A stretch of DNA of 64,000 bases. It comes from Chitinophaga pinensis (GTDB lineage: Bacteria; Bacteroidota; Bacteroidia; NS11-12g; UBA9320). The position numbers and the translations under genes were made by a program. The notes beneath the pieces are model-generated. The model did not search any database and was not told the DNA's origin. It worked only from the letters and a program-made list of their open reading frames with translations. The stretch is taken from the NCBI GenBank assembly GCA_945907065.1, contig CAMDSC010000005.1:1-64000 (forward strand). The letters are read 5' to 3'. This document shows positions 1 through 8,590 of this stretch, piece by piece (positions within the stretch are counted from its first letter, which is position 1; each line of letters begins with the position of its first letter).

Positions 1-1
1 T

Positions 2-184
2 TTTGCATTTCCCCTATTTAATAATTTCACAAATTTACCAACTCTATTTATAGCGTTATGGTCGCTGACATTATTTGCATGCATGTTTGAATGCCTTTTT
101 GACCGGCAACATGGCGTTATTCTAATTTCTTTGCTTTGGTTTATTTATCTCAATACAAAACCTATTGAAATAAAAAACTTCTAA
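2..184 (+). CDS. C-terminal end of an O-antigen-ligase-like membrane protein (partial)
   Basis: An open frame enters at the left edge and ends in TAA at 182-184, giving about 60 residues. The tail is hydrophobic, with a membrane-like stretch (FIALWSLTLFACMFECLFD), a short polar stretch containing DRQHG, then another hydrophobic run (VILISLLWFIYLN) and a short basic end. This E-x-x-x-(D/E)RQ-x-G pattern between two final helices resembles the C-terminus of Bacteroidota O-antigen ligase/polymerase (Wzy_C) proteins, which join or polymerise surface polysaccharide units. The family call rests on this short tail and is tentative. Most of the gene lies outside the window. The next 130 bases hold no gene. 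Confidence 0.5.
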   Translation, partial: FAFPLFNNFTNLPTLFIALWSLTLFACMFECLFDRQHGVILISLLWFIYLNTKPIEIKNF

Positions 185-316
185 AAATTATCAAATTGAA
201 AACCACCTTTGTAGTTTAAAAGTCAATCTATATAGTTCAACCCCATAAATCAATCTTTTTGGTATTATTTTTGTTTTACTTTCTATAGTTTATTAACCGT
301 TATAAAAAATCACAAA

Positions 317-1099
317 ATGAGTAAAAAATTAATTTTATCAATCACACTTCTGCTCACGTTTATGGCTACCGCTATTGCTCAAGAAGGAAGCCGCGAATCT
401 GAAGGCAATGAGAAAAAAAACAATTTCTCCAAAAAATTTTTCCTAGCTATTTCCACCTCCACCTATACCGATATTATTATATCACCATTAAAATATTATT
501 ATGGACCTACAGGAACATTTGATCCAATCACCTCAGAACCTGAATATGGCGAAATCCCTTATCAAACCAAAGAGTTTAATATTTTTTCAATGGGAATTGA
601 GCCCCGATTTAATCTTAAAGACTTTAATGAAAATTTTTCCTTGTCCATTTCAGCACCAATAAGTATTGGTATTGGCTCATCCTATTCTGCTGCTGCTGAT
701 GAATTAGTAGTTAAAGGAACTGAAGGATTTGGCTCCATTCAAATTCCTCTTTTATTAAAATTAAACTTAGGAAATGGTTCCACCTATACCACTCAAAAAG
801 ATTTTGGATTTAGTGCGGGAGCAGGCTTTGAAATGAACAAAGTAGGCATTATAAGTTCCTCTTCATCTGCCAATTCATACAACAAAGCATTTGTTCTTCC
901 TTGCATTAGCACAGGATTTACTTTTATGAGAGGCAACAGCCCAATGGAAATCAATATAAAATATTCATTTGGAAAACTTCAATCCCAAGATACCGATGCC
1001 CACGGAAAAGCACTTTTAAACAATCTAAATCTACCATATACTAGGGATACTCGCGGCAAATCCATTAAGCTATCGTTTGTGTATCTTATGAACTATTAA
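317..1099 (+). CDS. Secreted protein, probable outer-membrane beta-barrel
   Basis: The 260-residue product starts with a clear Sec signal peptide (basic KK, hydrophobic core, cleavage near TAIAQ/EG). The mature part alternates polar and apolar residues, is rich in Gly, Ser and aromatics, and ends in an aromatic/hydrophobic strand (LSFVYLMNY), as small outer-membrane barrels do. I do not recognise a specific family. A role in the outer membrane is inferred from this architecture alone. It stands alone: ppk1 begins 63 bases downstream. Confidence 0.6.
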   Translation: MSKKLILSITLLLTFMATAIAQEGSRESEGNEKKNNFSKKFFLAISTSTYTDIIISPLKYYYGPTGTFDPITSEPEYGEIPYQTKEFNIFSMGIEPRFNLKDFNENFSLSISAPISIGIGSSYSAAADELVVKGTEGFGSIQIPLLLKLNLGNGSTYTTQKDFGFSAGAGFEMNKVGIISSSSSANSYNKAFVLPCISTGFTFMRGNSPMEINIKYSFGKLQSQDTDAHGKALLNNLNLPYTRDTRGKSIKLSFVYLMNY

Positions 1100-1162
1100 C
1101 CTTGAGTTAATATTAAAGCTATTTTTTTGCAAAGGATATAACATTTCATATCCTTTGATTTT

Positions 1163-3235
1163 ATGTTTGAAACTGTGAAAGACAAATACCTCAACCGCGA
1201 ATTAAGTTGGCTTGCGTTTAATGCTCGTGTATTGCAAGAAGCTGCCGATAGCACCGTTCCGTTGGTTGAACGAATGAAATTTTTAGCCATATTTTCTAAT
1301 AATCTGGATGAATTTTTTAGAGTTAGAGTAGCCACAGTGAGGCGATTAATAAGCCTTGAAAAAAAGAATTCAAAACTAGATCAAACCCATAACCAAACAG
1401 CGCTTAAAGCTATTCATCACAAGGTTATCACACTTCAAAAAGAATTTGATAAAACCTACAAGCAGATTCAAAAAGAACTGGAAGCCAAAAATATTTTTAT
1501 TTTAGATGAAAAGAAAATTATCAAGAAACACTATGGCTATCTTCATGAGTTTTTTAAAGAAAAAGTTCAGCCTTTGTTGGTTCCTGTTATTTTAAATGAA
1601 GCCTCTCCTACTCCAAGTTTAAGAGATAAAAGTATTTATCTTTTTGTAAAATTTACTGTTAAAAAAACAAAGCAAAAGTTATTTGCCCTTATTGAAATTC
1701 CAACAGATATAATTTCACGATTCATATTACTACCCAACCAAGGAGCCAAAAAATATATCATTTATTTGGATGATGTGATTCGGTTGAATCTGCCAGAGAT
1801 ATTTCAATTATTTGAACCTGATAATTTTGAATCGTATATAATAAAACTAACCCGTGATGCTGAGTTAACCATTGAAGGAGACCTTTCAGACAGTTTTTTT
1901 GAGCAGATGGAAAAAAGCCTTGAAAATCGCAAAAAGGCGGAACCGGTACGTTTTATTTATGATGAAAATATGCCTAAACCGTATTTGAATGTTTTGCTTA
2001 AAAAACTAAAAATATCAGATAATGAAAATATAATTCCGGGCGGCAAATACCATAATTTCAAAGACTTTATAAAATTCCCAAACGTGGGTGAACCGCAATT
2101 GGAATATCCGCCTGTGAAACGAATTACTCATCCTCCGTTTGAAAAATCGATGAGTATGCTTCATGCAATTTCGATAAAAGACCATTTGCTTTTTTTTCCT
2201 TATCAGCCTTTTGATTATGTAATTCATTTTTTGCGGGAAGCGGCCATTGACCCAACTGTAAAGTCTATAAAAATTACGCTGTATCGCTTGGCAAAAAATT
2301 CGATGATTATAAACGCATTGATTAATGCAGTAAGAAACGGAAAAAGTGTGACAGCAATTTTAGAACTTCAAGCCCGATTTGACGAAGAAGCTAATCTTAG
2401 CTGGAGTAAAAAATTAACCGATGCGGGTGTTAAACTAATTTTTGGACTTAGTGGACTTAAAACCCACGCCAAATTGGTAGCCATCACACGAATTGTAAAA
2501 AACAAAGAACATCATTTTGCCTACGTGGCCACTGGAAATTTTAACGAAACCACCTCTAAAATTTATACGGATGTGGCCCTATTTACGGCCGACCCGCAAA
2601 TAACCAATGAAGTAAATAAAGTTTTTCATATGATTGAAAAGCCGTATTTACCTCATACATTTAAACATTTACTTGTGTCGCCAGTTGGCATGCGAAAAAA
2701 ATTGGCTAAGCTTATTCAAAATGAAACCCAAGCAGCCTTAAAAGGCAAAGAGGCTTTTATACGAATAAAACTTAATAATTTGGTTGATGAAAATTTAATC
2801 GACCTTCTTTATGAAGCCAGCAATGTAGGAGTTAAAATTGATTTATTTGTAAGGGGAATTTGTTGCCTGATACCGGGAATAAAAGGATTGAGTGAAAACA
2901 TAAGAGCTATATCTATAATAGATCGGTTTTTAGAACACTCCCGAATTTTTGTTTTTGGCAATGAAGGCAAACCCTTGTATTTCATATCATCAGCCGATTG
3001 GATGATGCGAAACTTGGATTACCGAATTGAAGTTGCCTGCCCCATTTATGACAAGTCTATAAAAAAGGAAATTGACAATTATCTGGACATTATAATGAGC
3101 GATAATCAAAAGGCGAGAGAACATAATGCAGCTATGGATAACAGGTTTATAACCTGTGAAGATAAAATGGTACGTTCGCAAACGGATTTCTTCGATTACT
3201 TAAAGTCGAGACCCGACGCTATTGAAATACCTTAA
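1163..3235 (+). CDS. ppk1: Polyphosphate kinase 1
   Basis: This 690-residue protein has the usual PPK1 length. PPK1 reversibly transfers the ATP gamma-phosphate onto inorganic polyphosphate through a phosphohistidine. The N-domain signature (NRELSWLAFNARVLQEA, then SNNLDEFFRVR) is present. The core has the catalytic-His context GLKTHAKLVAI near residue 435 and the TGNFNETTSKIYTD block. A second phospholipase-D-like half carries HSRIFVFGNEG and SSADWMMRNLDYRIEV. The 3' end overlaps the next gene by 14 bases, so kinase and phosphatase are probably translated from one message. Nothing is missing from the catalytic core. Confidence 0.97.
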   Translation: MFETVKDKYLNRELSWLAFNARVLQEAADSTVPLVERMKFLAIFSNNLDEFFRVRVATVRRLISLEKKNSKLDQTHNQTALKAIHHKVITLQKEFDKTYKQIQKELEAKNIFILDEKKIIKKHYGYLHEFFKEKVQPLLVPVILNEASPTPSLRDKSIYLFVKFTVKKTKQKLFALIEIPTDIISRFILLPNQGAKKYIIYLDDVIRLNLPEIFQLFEPDNFESYIIKLTRDAELTIEGDLSDSFFEQMEKSLENRKKAEPVRFIYDENMPKPYLNVLLKKLKISDNENIIPGGKYHNFKDFIKFPNVGEPQLEYPPVKRITHPPFEKSMSMLHAISIKDHLLFFPYQPFDYVIHFLREAAIDPTVKSIKITLYRLAKNSMIINALINAVRNGKSVTAILELQARFDEEANLSWSKKLTDAGVKLIFGLSGLKTHAKLVAITRIVKNKEHHFAYVATGNFNETTSKIYTDVALFTADPQITNEVNKVFHMIEKPYLPHTFKHLLVSPVGMRKKLAKLIQNETQAALKGKEAFIRIKLNNLVDENLIDLLYEASNVGVKIDLFVRGICCLIPGIKGLSENIRAISIIDRFLEHSRIFVFGNEGKPLYFISSADWMMRNLDYRIEVACPIYDKSIKKEIDNYLDIIMSDNQKAREHNAAMDNRFITCEDKMVRSQTDFFDYLKSRPDAIEIP

Positions 3236-4118
3236 ATTCGCTTCCATTGATATTGGCTCCAATGCCATCCGCTTGTTGTTCGACAACGTATTTGAAACTA
3301 CTACCGGGCCGGTTTTTAAAAAAGCGTTATTGGTAAGGGTTCCTATCCGCTTGGGCGAAGATGCCTTTATTACCGGAAAAATTTCAGATGAAAATATTAT
3401 CCATTTGACGGATTGCATGAAAGCCTTTGCTTTTTTGATGAAAGCCCACGAGGTTATTTCCTATAAAGCCTTTGCCACATCAGCCATGCGCGATGCTTCC
3501 AATACTGCCGAAATACTTGAAAAAGTAAAAAATGACAGCGGTATCAATATCGAAATAATTTCAGGTGATAAGGAAGCCGATCTTATTTCCAGCCGGTTTT
3601 TGCCCAATAACCTGAAATCAAAAAAACAGGTGATTTATATGGATGTGGGTGGAGGAAGTACCGAACTTTCATTGATTGATAAAGGCGAAAAAACTGCCGG
3701 ACGTTCGTTTGACATCGGTACCATCCGGTTGCTTCACAATCGCGTTTCATTGTCGGAATGGGCCAACCTAAAAAATTGGATAAAAGTAAATGTCCCGATT
3801 TATAAAGACATTCCAATTATTGGTTCGGGAGGAAACATTAATAAAATTATTAATATGGTTTCTGACTCCAAGGAAAAATTTATAACTACTCAGCAACTTC
3901 TTAAACTGCACAATGAAATGAAGCCCATGGATAATGACGAACGCATGATTACCTATATGTTAAATCCGGACCGGGCGGATGTTATTGTACCGGCCATGGA
4001 AATATTTTTAAAGGTAGCCGAACAAACAGGCAGTTCTAAAATATATGTTCCTCAAACAGGCCTAAGTGATGGAATGGTGAGAAGCTTGTATAAGGAGTAT
4101 AAGAATAGTTTGGGTTAA
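3222..4118 (+). CDS. ppx: Ppx/GppA-family exopolyphosphatase
   Basis: The 298-residue product has the ASKHA-type ATPase fold of Ppx/GppA enzymes, which hydrolyse terminal phosphate from polyphosphate or convert pppGpp to ppGpp. The phosphate-1 motif (ASIDIGSNAIRLL) and phosphate-2 motif (MDVGGGSTELSL, near residue 142) are visible, and GSGGNINKI forms the later glycine loop. It lacks the C-terminal HD domain of long Ppx proteins, as is common in Bacteroidota. The start is TTG at 3222, inside the last codons of ppk1 in another frame. That overlap argues for coupled translation and for polyphosphate rather than pppGpp as the main substrate. Confidence 0.9.
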   Translation: MKYLKFASIDIGSNAIRLLFDNVFETTTGPVFKKALLVRVPIRLGEDAFITGKISDENIIHLTDCMKAFAFLMKAHEVISYKAFATSAMRDASNTAEILEKVKNDSGINIEIISGDKEADLISSRFLPNNLKSKKQVIYMDVGGGSTELSLIDKGEKTAGRSFDIGTIRLLHNRVSLSEWANLKNWIKVNVPIYKDIPIIGSGGNINKIINMVSDSKEKFITTQQLLKLHNEMKPMDNDERMITYMLNPDRADVIVPAMEIFLKVAEQTGSSKIYVPQTGLSDGMVRSLYKEYKNSLG

Positions 4119-4136
4119 CTTCTTCTGTTCTTTTTT

Positions 4137-4334
4137 CCGTTGGCTGAAGCCAACGGCAATGGATTTGGACTTTGAAATAATTTCGCTGTAATCAAATCTA
4201 TTAAAGTTAACTAAAGTGAAGTATAAATAATGATAATAGATTTTATATGATTTATTTGGTTGCAAACAACATCCATTACAGTTCACTTTAGTGAACTGTA
4301 AAAAATAAAAAGGCAATTGGCTTTAGCCTAAATC
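4137..4334. repeat. REP-like palindrome cluster A
   Basis: The gap between ppx and the next gene holds several inverted repeats. At 4137-4156 an 8-bp stem (CCGTTGGC/GCCAACGG) closes on TGAA. At 4276-4301 a 26-base palindrome has 12-bp arms (TTACAGTTCACT/AGTGAACTGTAA) around TT. A degenerate relative of the second lies at 4205-4222, and an imperfect GGC-TTTA-GCC hairpin lies at 4318-4334. The arrangement, with hairpins of the GGCTGAAGCC type at both ends and another palindrome between, resembles repetitive extragenic palindromes mobilised by RAYT-type transposases. No transposase adjoins this copy. Confidence 0.6.
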
Positions 4335-4389
4335 TTACAATCTTCATAAAAAAGGTATTTGTATTGATGGTTTGTGACTTCTTAAAAAA

Positions 4390-6531
4390 TTAATTAATAA
4401 TGAGCTTAGAAACATAATTAAATCCCTCTACAGAAACGGCTTTTAGATAATAAATGCCTGAAGAAGCCGTATTTAGTAATTGAATTTTAATTACATTAGA
4501 ATTTATCTTTCCAATATTAAAACTCTCTACCTCCTGACCAAATGTATTATATAGTTTTAATGAACTCAATTCAATTTTATTTAAATTTTCAATTTCTATT
4601 ACATTTCCATTGACTGGATTTGGATAAACCTTCAATTCCTTATAATATGCATACTTTGAAATTTTTGAAGGAGTTGTAAAATACCTAACAAAGGTATCAG
4701 AACCGCAGGTGTTAGTTACAATTAAAGATATTTTAGACAGGCTTGTATTAGCTTTAAATACATGGGTTGGCGATTTTTGAGAGGTAGTTGTTCCATCTCC
4801 AAAATCCCATTTGTAACTACTATTATACTCACTGATATTTAAAAACTTAATACTATTACCTTTTTGTAAGGTATCAAAATATGCAATGGGCTTGCAGTTG
4901 TATATACCAGCCATTAAACAATCTGGATAGGTATTAAATTTAAATAAAGTTCCATGTCTAAAATCAAGATCATGATAAGGATATGGGCCGTAATCAATTA
5001 CGGTTTTGAATCCAAAATCAAAAATGGTATTGATATGAGATGCATTGTATAACCACTTCAACTTATAGGCCGAATCATAAAAACTCACCTTATTAAAGTA
5101 ATTAAAAAAGGGATAGAAATTATACAAATCATCCCGTTCACGATGGTTTATTACTGTATCTGTAGGCACTAAATTATAACTTGTAGATTTCGTATCATAA
5201 GGATAGAGCACATAAAATCCACCTTTGGTTTTCATCACTTTTAAAGGAGCAATGGAATCCTTTGATTGATGAAGTTGAACCACCAATTGATTATTAAAAC
5301 TCAATTTTAGTAATACATATCTAACGGGCAAACTGGAAACAGAAGGAGTCTGAATTTTGTTAATGGCTCCAATAAATGATTTACTATAAATAGTTAAAGT
5401 ATCAGTACTACTAATTACGGCCAATATATCTTGATTATTTTGAATAATTGAAGTCAATCTTGGGTCATTAGAACCAAAATGTTCTTTTGAAACAAAACGA
5501 AAAACCGGTGTCATAATGCCTTGTTCATCAAATTGAAAAAAAATGGAAAGTACATTTCCTGCTGCTAAATTTTCACTTTTATAACTGTATTGGGCTATAG
5601 GTTTATCATACCTATCGCTCAGTATCATTAGGGAATCTGGTCGTTTGGGGTTGTTAAAAATATTAAACCCTATCATAAATTTCACAGAAGGTATATCATT
5701 CTTAAAATAAAATAAACTAGAAAATTTTATTTTTCTTAACCAATTTACCTTTTGGCTTTGTTGATTAAAACCTAGAATATAAAACTTATTATCAGAAACA
5801 ATTGAATCCTTATATTGAACAGGCAATATTTTAGAACCAGTATTTACAAAAAATGAAAGGATAATATCTTTATTAAAGTCAAATTTCCCAATATTGGCCT
5901 TTAAAAGATTAATGTAAGGATAATTGTAAGGAAAGATAGAAAAGCTCCTTTCTATAAGAAGGCATTTTGAAAGTAACTTACCATTTAAATCAAAAACTAA
6001 AAGCCATTGACGTAGCATTCTATTGGGGTAAATTATTACTTCACTTAGGTTATCTGGATTAAGCCTAACTGAATCCCCATAAGTGGCTGCAATAGCACAA
6101 ATACTTTTTTTTTGCTCATCCATTTTCACCCCGAGTACAAGGTTCATATAATTGCTACCAAATGGTTTGGCCACAATCACTTTCTTGGCAATATCATAAG
6201 AAACAAAAACCAATTGCGAGTTTAAAGTATCTTTAAATGTTGGTTCTTTCAGCCATTTAATATCTTCATACGATTCATATTTAGCATCTCCTACACTATT
6301 CAAAATATAATATAGGCTTTTGCCATCTGTTTGGAAATGTGAACTATTTGCACTTGAATAATACTCATAACTCATATCATCTGTCTCTCTGAAATTTTGT
6401 CTAAATATTCCAGAATTATTATACTGATAATTTACCAAGTAGTCCGATATTTGTTGGGCATTACAATAAATAGTGCCTGCTATTAAAGTCGCAAGCACTG
6501 TTATTTTTTTTAAAATAATTATTAAATTCAT
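4390..6531 (-). CDS. Secreted T9SS substrate with PKD domain
   Basis: The 713-residue protein begins with a signal peptide ending near IYCNAQQ. About 500 residues of beta-rich sequence with no family I recognise follow. Next is a PKD-like domain (YKWDFGDGTTTSQKSPTHVF, near residues 570-640), then a C-terminal type IX sorting domain beginning KVYPNPVNGN and ending in a short hydrophobic strand plus a basic residue (YVSKLIIN). T9SS would export it across the outer membrane and attach or release it. Its start lies 7 bases after the end of the frame-corrected upstream gene, so the two may be co-transcribed. Confidence 0.85.
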   Translation of the reverse strand: MNLIIILKKITVLATLIAGTIYCNAQQISDYLVNYQYNNSGIFRQNFRETDDMSYEYYSSANSSHFQTDGKSLYYILNSVGDAKYESYEDIKWLKEPTFKDTLNSQLVFVSYDIAKKVIVAKPFGSNYMNLVLGVKMDEQKKSICAIAATYGDSVRLNPDNLSEVIIYPNRMLRQWLLVFDLNGKLLSKCLLIERSFSIFPYNYPYINLLKANIGKFDFNKDIILSFFVNTGSKILPVQYKDSIVSDNKFYILGFNQQSQKVNWLRKIKFSSLFYFKNDIPSVKFMIGFNIFNNPKRPDSLMILSDRYDKPIAQYSYKSENLAAGNVLSIFFQFDEQGIMTPVFRFVSKEHFGSNDPRLTSIIQNNQDILAVISSTDTLTIYSKSFIGAINKIQTPSVSSLPVRYVLLKLSFNNQLVVQLHQSKDSIAPLKVMKTKGGFYVLYPYDTKSTSYNLVPTDTVINHRERDDLYNFYPFFNYFNKVSFYDSAYKLKWLYNASHINTIFDFGFKTVIDYGPYPYHDLDFRHGTLFKFNTYPDCLMAGIYNCKPIAYFDTLQKGNSIKFLNISEYNSSYKWDFGDGTTTSQKSPTHVFKANTSLSKISLIVTNTCGSDTFVRYFTTPSKISKYAYYKELKVYPNPVNGNVIEIENLNKIELSSLKLYNTFGQEVESFNIGKINSNVIKIQLLNTASSGIYYLKAVSVEGFNYVSKLIIN

Positions 6532-6538
6532 TTGTGAA

Positions 6539-7026
6539 TTAAATACAGGAAGATGATAAACTTAAAGTGCAATTTACAGGGTCATATACAGCTAAAATTG
6601 TAGGACAACAAGCTCCTGAAGTAGTAAAAAATAGGTATGACTTGAATTAAATACGTTATTACCAATGAGAGTATAAAAAGCCGATGCATACAATGTAATT
6701 TTCAAATCACATGGACATATGGTAGTAGCTGGAAAAGTTATTTGAGTTATTGATGCTGCAGATGTTATTCCTGGTTGAATATTAAATTTATTTCCAAAAC
6801 ATGGAGTTCCTTGAACAAAAGGAGATGGAGTTGGAATTGAAATTGAAGTTGCACAAGGTACCGACATTCCATTACATTGTATTTCTAGATCCATAAGACA
6901 ATCTACTCTACTAATAATTGTTAAACCACAGCACGAAGATTGAGCCTTAGAAATTTTTGGGGCTAATAAAAGAATGAATAAAAAGGAACCTAATAATATT
7001 AAGTGTTTTATGTTTGATTTTTTCAT
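6539..7026 (-). CDS. Small secreted Cys-containing protein with internal -1 frame break
   Basis: The zero frame runs 7026-6592 (144 residues): a signal peptide ending near ISKAQ, then SSCCGLTIISRVDCLMDLEIQC and further cysteines. Its last residues (LLLQELVVLQF) look out of frame. Moving to -1 at the T-run on the minus strand (A-run 6626-6631) gives TTSGACCPTILAVYDPVNC, then TLSLSSSCI and a TAA at 6539-6541. That tail repeats the N-terminal style (CCGLTI versus CCPTIL) and ends 7 bases before the next gene. The break lies on the heptamer T_TTT_TTA in phase for -1 slippage. It may be an indel, a sequencing error in a homopolymer, or programmed frameshifting. Function unknown. Confidence 0.6.
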
Positions 7027-7141
7027 AATATTTTTTTTAAGTTGTTAACAAATGTAGACTTCTTTTTGAAACAGAAAATTTTTTTATACATCCTATTGTA
7101 TAGGATTATATTCTAGTTAATTAAACAAATTGAATATAGCT

Positions 7142-7897
7142 TTAAATTTTTGCAGCCAGCAATCCAACCCATTCATGTATCAATTCTCCCCAGGCTTCCA
7201 AAGCTCCTGTTTTAGGCAAAATATAATTGGTGATATCATAACTGGGTTCTTCAATTCTCCTTACTCTAAAATCAACTGGATAAATATCAACCAGCATTCC
7301 CATGTTATTAAAAATATACTTGCTGCGGGGCATGTGCAACGCCGAAGTGATTAGTAAAACATTTTTCCCAACTGCCTTTTTCTCTAACAGTTCCTTTGAA
7401 AATTTGGCATTCTCAATGGTATTTCGCGATTCTGATTCTACAATAATATCTTTATCCGGCACACCCATATCCAACCAAAACCGCCTCACATAAGTGGCTT
7501 CCTTTAGGTATGGAGGAAACACACTAGCCGAACCACCGCTGATTAATAGTTTTTTTACAATGCCTTTTTTATAAAGTATCACCGGCTCGGTTAAGCGTTC
7601 GGCTCCTTGATTAAATTGTAGAGACCTTGAAAAACTATCGTATCGGGAAGCACCGGATAACACAATGGCGCAATCGTAAACTTTGCCCTCTGCAATGGGT
7701 TGATAAGGCGTTTCATATTTTTCAAGGCATTTATGAACTATAAAATTATTGGTCAGAACAAAGGTAAAAATCATCCAAACCCATATCAGGTATTTTTTCT
7801 TCTTGGCATTTTTTGTTCGCCAAATAAAAAACAGGCTAACCAATATCCAGATTAAAGGGCTTAAAAAAATGGTAATTATTTTGGAGAGGATGAACAT
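7142..7897 (-). CDS. YdcF/ElyC-like DUF218 membrane protein
   Basis: This 251-residue protein has two N-terminal membrane helices (about residues 4-25 and 38-54) followed by a soluble DUF218 domain. The domain shows the usual AIVLSGAS start, LLISGGSAS in the middle, ESESRNTIENA, and LLITSALHMPRS. Family members ElyC, SanA and YdcF act in envelope maintenance, and ElyC affects undecaprenyl-phosphate use in E. coli; the exact reaction is not settled. An envelope role is an inference from family. Its stop is followed by about 115 bases before the small secreted gene, which is read on the same strand. Confidence 0.8.
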   Translation of the reverse strand: MFILSKIITIFLSPLIWILVSLFFIWRTKNAKKKKYLIWVWMIFTFVLTNNFIVHKCLEKYETPYQPIAEGKVYDCAIVLSGASRYDSFSRSLQFNQGAERLTEPVILYKKGIVKKLLISGGSASVFPPYLKEATYVRRFWLDMGVPDKDIIVESESRNTIENAKFSKELLEKKAVGKNVLLITSALHMPRSKYIFNNMGMLVDIYPVDFRVRRIEEPSYDITNYILPKTGALEAWGELIHEWVGLLAAKI

Positions 7898-7943
7898 GGT
7901 TGAATTGGAAATTTTAAACTAAGAATCAGTTAGCAAATATATT

Positions 7944-8060
7944 AATCCCGAAGGGATTTTATGTTTATAGAAATTTGAAATATTTGGATTGTGCGACCCC
8001 GAAGGGGTCGAATGTAATCTGATATTATCGTGCTATAAACATTAGAATCCTTCGGATTCT
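7944..8060. repeat. Nested REP/RAYT-type palindrome cluster B
   Basis: Three hairpins form one larger inverted repeat. 7944-7958 is AATCCC-GAA-GGGATT. 7994-8010 is CGACCCC-GAA-GGGGTCG. 8044-8060 is AGAATCC-TTC-GGATTCT, the same type in reverse orientation. The outer two are joined to a second matching pair: ATGTTTATAG at 7961-7970 is the exact reverse complement of CTATAAACAT at 8033-8042. The unit therefore folds as a long outer stem carrying side hairpins. It sits right beyond the 3' end of the IS200-type transposase remnant, the place where IS200/IS605 ends or RAYT-mobilised repeats are expected. Confidence 0.75.
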
Positions 8061-8065
8061 TCCCT

Positions 8066-8536
8066 TCAAACAATCCAATCAAACAGGTATTCATCTTTAA
8101 ATTCTATTTCAAACTTCCTCAAAAACTCAATGTATTCCTCTTTAAAAGATAACACTTTATGATGCTACTTTTGATTCATCACATATTTTATAACATTATC
8201 CAAATTAGAATGACTGTATGAAAATGCACCGTATCCCTCCTGCCATTGAAACTTAAAATTTGTAAACTTTTTTTCATTTATAAAATCATTGGATGACTTT
8301 TTGATTTCTCTAACCAAATCTGACAAACAACAAGAAGGTTTCATGCCGATGAATAAATGTATATGGTCAGACATTCCATTTATAGCTAACATTTTTTGCT
8401 CTTTATTTCTAACAATCCCGGTTATGTATCTGTATAATTCTTCTTCCCATAAATTGCCTATTAAACTATTTCTGGCTTTAACAGCAAATACTAGTTGAAT
8501 GTAGATTTGAGAAAATGTACCCGACCTATAAAACAA
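8066..8536 (-). pseudogene. IS200/IS605-family (RAYT-like) transposase, cut by an amber codon
   Basis: The reading frame encodes a Y1 HUH transposase. FSQIYIQLVFAVKARNSLI forms the first strand, SDHIHLFIGM the HUH histidines, and FQWQEGYGAFSYSHS holds the catalytic-tyrosine region. The frame stops at a TAG (8165-8167) right after YVMNQK. Past that TAG the same frame continues with HHKVLSFKEEYIEFLRKFEI, then EFKDEYLFDWIV and TGA (8066-8068), which is the normal C-terminus of this family, where Glu usually precedes HH. A single GAG-to-TAG change explains the break. The 123-residue truncated product keeps the catalytic residues but loses about 33 residues. Confidence 0.85.
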
Positions 8537-8577
8537 AACTACTTATTATTTACCAAACTATAAACCAACTAAATTCC

Positions 8578-8585
8578 TAATTTTG
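8578..8585 (+). promoter_or_regulatory. Bacteroidota -7 element of mvaD promoter
   Basis: TAATTTTG matches TAnnTTTG and ends only five bases before the GTG start at 8591. Transcription would begin at or next to the start codon, so the message would be leaderless. No convincing TTG at -33 was seen. Confidence 0.5.
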
Positions 8586-8590
8586 CGGCC

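Noticed and set aside
4062-4316. Protein from minus frame over palindrome cluster A
   Set aside because: The frame is crossed by palindromes and has no family features.
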